Shown here one piece after another: positions 57,636 to 64,000 of a DNA stretch of 64,000 nt (positions are counted from its first letter, which is position 1; every line of letters starts with the position of its first letter). Made by a program: the position numbers and the translations under genes. Source of the DNA: Siphonodentalium dalli (lineage: Eukaryota; Mollusca; Scaphopoda; Gadilida; Siphonodentaliidae); contig CP136064.1 of NCBI GenBank assembly GCA_032622095.1, forward strand, positions 3,220,280-3,284,279, read 5' to 3'. The notes below the pieces were generated by a model. It did not search any database and had not been told where the DNA came from. It was given only the letters and a program-made list of their open reading frames with translations.

Positions 57636-57700
57636 ATCTTTATCTTTATTCCTCCATATAATGAAGAGCATATATAAAAAGCAAAAAAAAAACATTACAA
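57636..57700 (-). repeat. Possible 3' end of a non-LTR element
   Basis: On the minus strand, TTCATTATATGGAGGAATAA is followed by AGATAAAGATATATA, resembling a LINE 3' terminus with a short repeated tail. No coding sequence attached. Confidence 0.25.
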
Positions 57701-57877
57701 ATAAATTGAGAACATAAACAATATATAGGGTTATATAATATGACTGACAAAGAGACAAATACGAGCATAGTTTAGTGCATATCAGCATGCCTGTATATAT
57801 ACACGAGTACACGCACGACCATGTACTTGCATATGCATATCATGCATATACACATATACATACATCCACGTATACAC

Positions 57878-57879
<2 letters not shown>

Positions 57880-57915
<36 letters not shown>

Positions 57916-57931
57916 ACACACACACACACAG
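57880..57931. repeat. (CA)n microsatellite
   Basis: About 25 CA repeats with one TA interruption at 57911. Flanked by CATATACA-type runs from 57775. Confidence 0.95.
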
Positions 57932-58156
57932 ACAGATCTTCCAAAATATTTAACAGATGGTGAGTTGATGATATCACAGCAGTAATAAATACTATAAATA
58001 TATAATAATAACACTATTGGCAGTATAGACGTGTTGTTCCCGATAGGCAATCACCTTGATTCACTAGCGACTACCTTAAGTTTGGTCTTATACCCCAACA
58101 TCTGAACTATGGAAAGGTGACCATGGATAATTTGTCTGCCAAGTACCTATAATTAA

Positions 58157-58441
58157 CTCTTTCAGTGCCAGGGGCCGATCTCATCGGCCCTAATTTATGG
58201 TCTGTAGAGTGGCCCTAAACAATTGTTTGTTTTTTTTAGATTTTTTTTTTTTTTGGGTTGAATTTTTTCAACGTATGCTTTAGCATGCTATATCGAATTT
58301 AAAAACAAACTGGATAAAACCGTAGGGGCATGTTATAACTCAAAACAATCACCAAGTATTGATAGTAATAATTTTGATGCCCATGAAAAACGTAAGGTTC
58401 CCTGGTACTAAACCTACAAAATAAGTCTGCCACTGAAAGAG
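58157..58441. mobile_element. Small MITE with CTCTTTCAGTG inverted ends
   Basis: CTCTTTCAGTGCCAG at 58157 and CTGCCACTGAAAGAG ending at 58441. An internal hairpin, GGGGCCGAT with ATCGGCCC, lies at 58171-58192. The left end is preceded by TTAA; the right target copy is not exact. Confidence 0.6.
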
Positions 58442-58509
58442 GTAAAGAATGTAAGAAAAAATTTATTAAAATTGTAAAAAATAATAACAAATGATGAAAA
58501 ATTGTTAAG

Positions 58510-58576
58510 CCAATGCATTCTCTTATATATGCGAGGCGACCTATGGTCCACTCGCATATATAAGAGAATGCATTGG
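58510..58576. mobile_element. Perfect small hairpin MITE
   Basis: 26-bp arms (58510-58535 and 58551-58576) with no mismatch around a 15-bp loop. Outer sequence CCAATGCATTCTCTTATAT. Same family as 56395-56560. Confidence 0.8.
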
Positions 58577-58744
58577 TACAGGGTATATCGGTTGATACAA
58601 AAATCGGACTTGGCACCGAAATACTATAAATATATAATAATAACACTAATGGTAGTATAGACGTGTTGTTCCCGATATGCAATGACCTTGATTCAAGGGT
58701 AATAAGTACAGTCAATGAAAGAGTCTGATGCGGACTTTATATAC

Positions 58745-59032
58745 TACTAGCAGGTGGACCCGACTTCGTCCGGGCTGTTTCCCCTCTGCTTTTCGGCGAA
58801 TTGCGCGATTTGACCTTGAATTGTCCATTTTGAAGGTCAAGTGGGGGTCACGATTTGACCCGTCCAAAACACTGCCCGGTCGTATAGGCCCGGTTTAGCA
58901 CCATCACTTATCCCCTTACCGTTGTTTCCAGTCACACTGTGGATTGCCATGTGACCGGTCATATAGGCCCGGTTTAGCACCATCCCTTACCCCCTTACTG
59001 CTGTTTCCAGTCACACTGTGGCTTGGGGGAGG
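58745..59032. repeat. CCCGACTTCGTCCGGG repeat end plus a 79-bp tandem duplication
   Basis: ACCCGACTTCGTCCGGGCTG at about 58758 is a widespread invertebrate repeat-end motif able to form a short stem. Then CCGGTCRTATAGGCCCGGTT occurs at 58876 and 58955, opening two adjacent copies with CAGTCACACTGTGG near their ends. Confidence 0.6.
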
Positions 59033-60308
59033 GGTAATAATACAATTGCGGGAAGGTATGCCGGTTGGTGGCCCGAGGGGCAAAAAACACGTTTTTTACA
59101 CTTTCATGCAAATTTTTACTAAAGACCTTTTGTGCCCTTGTATGCCATTTGTTTACAGTTTACAGTTTAAAACATATTATAATAATTTATAACTGCAAAA
59201 ACACCATGCTTATGTTACTGGGACCTCATATGGGCCTTAGTAGAGATGACATTGAGCTATATGGCATGTTGCATATGGGGCGGTGGGGTGAAAAAAATCC
59301 TTCCCGACACCCTCCGGAAAGTAGATTCGAGAAATGAAAACTGAAATAAATAAAGTTGTCTTGATGTATTTAAAGCCAAGATCATTGTGTGCATGGAAAA
59401 CGAGCGAGCAACTGTCTCAAACATTAATGTGACTATCAATGGCAAGAATATAACTGTCATCACACTGTTCATCAGTGCATCAAGCCAATCAGTGAAATAT
59501 GTGCATGTCTATTAGTCGGGGAGCCAATAAGGTCCACATGCACCCCCCCCCCGATGATTACAAATAACCTTATTTTTATTGTTCCCTATGGTATCCAGAT
59601 AAAGAATCCGGATTTCACCGAAAAATAAAGGTGGCCCTACTAGGTGCTAGAGCCATTTGAATCCAAGATGGCCGCCATTTCCTCTAATTCCGACCAGCTG
59701 TATTTAATCGTTGTAATAGATCGGTTATTAGCAAAAGACACAGACAAAATGTATGCCATTATGTTGGTATGATGTCCTTCTTCAAAATGACGACAAATAA
59801 TTTGGAAAAAAAATCAAAATGGCCGCCGAAAAATGACGTCATATGCACGAAGATAGGAAATTTAATTAATATTTCACCATATCTTCCATTTTTCTTCACA
59901 TTAATCATTAGTAAATGGCAATGTTTTTGAGACAGTCATCAAGCGTGATATTATAGCGTCATTTTAAGACATTTGCCATTGACGAGGGTTCCGTAATAGA
60001 TACAGAAAGAGGATTTGAAAAAGAGGGGTAAAATTTTCGATTTTGATAGTCATTTTATCGACAAACCACACAGGCTGTTAATAGAATGTCAACAACTATG
60101 TGCTTTATTTTATTGGACGGATGTTTTACTTCAATGGAAATGAAATTGGTGTAGAAAATTTCCAAAATGGCCGCCGAAAATATGAAAAATGGTAAATATT
60201 CCCTCAGGGTATATATGGCTTACAAGTTGTGGTTGATATATAAAATTGGCTAATCTGTATTATATACATTGGATACTAACATGTCTGATGAACCATGGAT
60301 CATTGTTA
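59033..60308. other. Non-coding stretch with ATGGCCGCC motifs
   Basis: No gene. AAGATGGCCGCCATTT (about 59666), AAAATGGCCGCCGAAAA (59815 and 60165) and a CATATGACGTCAT-like site near 59835 suggest an old dispersed repeat rich in YY1-like motifs. Confidence 0.45.
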
Positions 60309-60889
60309 CTATTGTCACCACTGACATCACCAGAAATATTGGATTTTTCTCTCACAAACTTGACATAAATATCGACAAAAATTCACTTTTCAGGGTTGGA
60401 CAATTTTTTTAAGTAAAATGCAACTATCATTGGTATCAAAAGTATTTATTGTTTTGGTCTATCTTAAATGTGTCACACTACGGTGTTTATAGACCAAATT
60501 GCTCAAGATGGCTTCCAAAATGGCAACCAAATTTGTAAAAAGTTAATTTTTTACATATATCCCGAACATTATTATCTGCGTTATCCGACAAGGTAGCAAA
60601 CTGTGACTCACTTGGTTATTATACGTGTTAGTTAATTAACTGACAACTACGTTCTATTCTGTTTGTCCCAGTTCCGTATGGGGCATGACAAATTAATTTA
60701 AAAGTTGTAGTATGGAATTTTGCGGAGAACCTCTTTTGTGATTCTGGCCATATTATTGAAAGGAAATGGGCAGAACTTTTAGACGGAACTGAGATGAACC
60801 ATAATATGTGGCTATTCTGGCCCATTATGATAAAAAGTGATAAACTGGATAAAATATGGATGCCAAGATTGCAGCCAGGGAGTTACTGT

Positions 60890-61932
60890 ATGATCATAGG
60901 TGATGTGAATAGGTATACAGTGAGTTATTGTATGGTCATGAATGATGTGAATAGGTATACAAGGAGTGTCCATGGTGGGATGTATAGGAATATAAGGAGT
61001 GGCTGTATGGGCATGTGTGAGGTGAATCGGTATGCATGTAGTGACTGTACGGTGTATTGTTGTTTGTGGCCGATGTGATCGTATGGGCATTGCTGTGGTG
61101 TATAGATATAACGAGAGTAGCTGCATGGTCATCTGTGTGTTGTTTATGTATATATGGAGTGACTGTAAGGTCGTGGTGGGATGTATATGTGTACCGTGTG
61201 TGGCTGTATTGTGACATGTGGGTGTATATGTATATTTGTGCTGTCTGTATGATCATGGATGGAGTGCGTAGATAAATAGGGAGTGATTTTATGGTTATGG
61301 GTAATGTGTATAGGTGCACATGGTATGCTTGCACGGTCAAGATTGAAGTTATATGCATACCTGTGGCTATATAGGGAGTGCCCTTTTAGTAACGGGTGGG
61401 TCGTATATTGATATATGTTGTGGATGTATTATCATCGGTGGTGTATATGGTGTAGATGAATGATCATGGATGTCGTGTATGAGTATACAGTGAGTTGCTG
61501 AATTGGCATGTGCGAGGTGTATATGCAAGTATGAAACTTATGAGTGGTCGTGTGTGCGGGTATTGGTATATTTGGAAGGGCTCACCATTGGTGAGGTGTA
61601 TATGTATATCTGGATTGACTCTATGGTCATGGGTATGGCGAATAGATATACATGTAGTGGTTGTATGGTCCATGGTGAGGTGAATATGTATACAATGAGT
61701 GACTGTATGATCGTGAATGTGGTGAATATGTATACTATATGGTCAGGTGTAGGCGTATACATGGTGTTCATGCATGGTGACTCATGGCTGTATCGTCATT
61801 TGTGGCATGTACCGGTATAACCAAATATGGCTGTATGGTCAGGTGTACGTGTATAGAGTGGGTGACTATAGTGTCATTTGTGTGGTGTTTATGTACATAT
61901 GAGGTCATGGGTGGGTTGTACATGTGTCATTT
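60890..61932 (+). repeat. Degenerate 40-60 bp tandem repeats, left arm
   Basis: Recurring GGTGATGTGAATAGGTATAC, GAGTGACTGTATGGTCATG and GTGGTGAATATGTATAC words. Open frames here (Met/Tyr/Val-rich) are by-products of the repeat. Confidence 0.75.
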
Positions 61933-62071
61933 GGGTGGCTATCGCTTTCCACAATAACTCAAGGATATGTTAATCGATAGAGAGGTCATGTCAAAGAGTT
62001 CTCCACCTTGATAGTGTTTGTGTACATGGGGGAACTTTAAACGTGAAAAGCGATAGCCACCCATTACCACA

Positions 62072-62985
62072 CAGTCATTCCATATATACATAAACACCAC
62101 AGACATAACAATATAGTGACCAACTGTATAAACGTACACCTGACCCATGACCATGGATGGCCATACAGCCATGAGTCACAATGCAGGCACACCGGGTATA
62201 ATCCTAAACATGACCCATAACCATAGAGTCACTCCCTGTATACCCATTCACCTCACCATTGGCCATACGGTCATCCCATGTATACCTATTCTCCACACAC
62301 ACATGGTCAAATAGACATTCAATATATACATCAACACCACAACAATGACCATAGAGTCACCCCGGGTATACATATCCACCTCACCAATGGTCATATAGCC
62401 ACTCGCTTCATACACATACCCTCACCCATGGCACCTGGTATACTCCTTCATCTGACCTATGGCCATATAGTCACCCCGTGTGTACCTATACAAAACATTC
62501 ATACATGATCATGGTCAATCATTGTATATATATTCACCTCACCCTTGGCCATGTTACTCCCTGTATCCCTATTTGTCACACCATAGCAGAATAGCCACTC
62601 AAGATATACTAATACTCCCCAGCCATGTCAGTATGTTCACTCCATGTATGCATATGCACATCATCCATGGCCATATAGCCGCTCGCTATATACACAGACC
62701 CCTCGCCCATGACCATATAGCAACACATGTGTATACCCGTATAACATACACATGACCATACCACCACGAGTCACCAAGCAGGAACACCGGGTATACTCAT
62801 ACACCTGACACATGACCATTTAGTCACTCCCTGTATAGCAATTCATTACATTTATGATAATACAGTCACTCATTGTATACATACATGTACTCATCTCACC
62901 ATTGACCATACAATAATTCCCTGTATACCTAATCACCTCATCTATGATCATATAGTAACTCCCTGGCTACCATCTTGGTATCCAC
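62072..62985 (-). repeat. Degenerate 40-60 bp tandem repeats, right arm (inverted)
   Basis: Complementary words: GTATACCTATTCACCTCAC, CATGACCATAYAGTCACTC. The repeat order does not mirror the left arm exactly, so the arms evolved separately after inversion. Confidence 0.75.
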
Positions 62986-63531
62986 CCTGTATCCAGTTGA
63001 TATGTTTTATCATAATGGACCAGAATAGCCACATATTATGGTTCATCTCAGTTCCGTTTCAAAGTTCTGCCCATTTCCTTTCAATAATATGGCAAGAATC
63101 ACAAAAGAGGTTCTCCGCAAAATTCCATACTGCAACTTTAAAATGAATTTGTCATGCCCCATACGGAACTGGGACAAACATAATAGAACGTAGTTGTCAG
63201 TTAATTAACTAACACGTATAATAACCAAGTGAGTCACAATTTACTACCTTGTCGGATAACGCAGAGAATAATGTTCGGGATATATGTAAAAAAATAACTT
63301 TTTACAAATTTGGTTGCCATTTTGGAAGCCATCTTGAGCAATTTGGTCTATAAACACCGTAGTGTGACACATTTAAGATAGACCAAAACAATAAATACAT
63401 TTGATACCAATGATAGTTGCATTTTACTTAAAACAATTGTCCAACCCTGAAAAGTGAATTTTTGCCGAAATTTATGTCAAGTTTGTGAGAGAAAAATCCA
63501 ATATTTCTGGTGATGTCAGTGGTGACAATAG

Positions 63532-64000
63532 AAACTAGAATGCACTCAGAGAGATGCCAACGTGCGCAAAAATGTAATAAACAATAATTTAAAAAATAAT
63601 TTCACTGTATTTTACTTAATTTATTTAATTTAATTTAATGTTAGAAAAATTACCATTTCTCATTTCATCACAGATAAATGCAAATTAATATATTAATCAT
63701 TTAAGTAATTAAAACCAATTCCATGTTGCCGAAAGGATGAGACTTTAATATCGATTACAATTTTTTCAGCGGCATATTTTCATTTTCATTTTCCGATAGT
63801 CAAAGTTGACCAAAGGAGCAATTATAAGAAATAATTTATACCATTTGTGTAAATATTGATAGCAGCCAACATGCAACAATAAATATCAATAATTAATCAA
63901 TAATTAATCAATAACGACCATTTTATGTAATAATAAACTCTTCAAACGGTGTTTGTGTCAACAAATGCGTTTTGTTTTGTGTTACGTCAGTCGTCGTATT
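63532..64000. other. AT-rich end of window without a recognisable gene
   Basis: TAATCAATAATTAATCAATA is a short tandem run near 63886-63912. Nothing else noticed. Confidence 0.45.

Larger units (their letters stand above)
57986..58697. repeat. 80-bp direct repeats flanking two small MITEs
   Basis: 57986-58063 and 58617-58697 share TACTATAAATATATAATAAT and GTATAGACGTGTTGTTCCCG. The 0.55 kb between them holds the elements at 58157-58441 and 58510-58576. Confidence 0.75.
60309..63531. mobile_element. Giant inverted repeat / foldback element with tandem-repeat arms (3.2 kb)
   Basis: CTATTGTCACCACTGACATC at 60309 returns as its complement ending at 63531. The outer 570 bp of both arms match closely (CCCAGTTCCGTATGGGGCAT with its complement near 63155, GTTAGTTAATTAACTGACAA, CAAGATGGCTTCCAAAATGG). 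The inner arms are degenerate 40-60 bp repeats. The centre (61958-62046) is bounded by GGTGGCTATCGCTTT and AAAGCGATAGCCACC. No transposase. The structure resembles foldback elements of insects in form only. Confidence 0.75.

Noticed and set aside
57775-57963. His/Thr-rich frame over the CA repeat
   Set aside because: Translation of a microsatellite.
60288-60300. CTGATGAACCATGG as a possible hammerhead ribozyme core
   Set aside because: No matching GAAA segment or stems at the required distance.
60794-61820. Several Tyr/Met/Val-rich or Thr/His/Ile-rich frames on both strands
   Set aside because: They follow the 40-60 bp repeat and shift frame with each unit; no start, splice or domain support.

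Overview
The window is non-viral metazoan DNA, AT-rich, intron-bearing and dominated by repeats. My best guess is a mollusc, probably a bivalve. The basis is the style of the repeats, the arrays of C2H2 zinc fingers, and a THAP gene plus a SWIM-YqaJ-PHD pseudogene typical of invertebrate transposon-rich genomes. No prokaryotic operon, rRNA, tRNA or CRISPR structure was seen.

The core is a tandem segmental duplication. A cassette is repeated from about 11.0 to 56.6 kb: a conserved leader, a poly-C2H2 zinc finger gene, decayed zinc finger remnants, MITE-a, a TTAA-flanked MITE-b, a 21-bp minisatellite, a foldback element with long inverted arms, a flank, and a 3'-truncated non-LTR retrotransposon. 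Unit 2 (11.04-28.04 kb) is the longest. Units 3 and 4 are 11.45 and 11.43 kb, and unit 5 stops after the foldback element at about 56.56 kb. An inverted partial copy (unit 0) lies at 0.72-4.11 kb. ZF-5 (51108-52679, 18 fingers) and ZF-3 (28232-29131, 10 fingers) are intact. ZF-0, ZF-1, ZF-2 and ZF-4 are broken by an insertion, truncation, frameshifts or a 110-bp deletion.

Between unit 0 and unit 2 lie palindromic TTAAGC-type and AACGTTG-type satellites (4.1-7.1 kb), a small homogeneous zinc finger array (7.64-8.1 kb), a plus-strand SWIM-YqaJ-PHD pseudogene (8.31-9.51 kb) and a minus-strand THAP gene (9.57-10.91 kb) with a well supported intron. A 0.26-kb direct repeat brackets this island. 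Right of the array (56.6-64 kb) are small hairpin MITEs, a CA microsatellite, short duplications and a 3.2-kb giant inverted repeat (60309-63531) whose arms are degenerate tandem repeats.

The three retrotransposon copies (RT-A, RT-B, RT-C) share an APE-type endonuclease region, a 2A-like DIHTNPGP motif and a reverse transcriptase that ends just after motif B, so none can be active. Shared mutations show that RT-B resembles RT-C in its 5' part and RT-A in its 3' part. This is direct evidence of recombination within the array. The picture is a lineage-specific zinc finger cluster that grows by unequal exchange at two scales: single or paired fingers (84 and 168 bp), and whole 11.4-kb cassettes that carry transposon debris with them.
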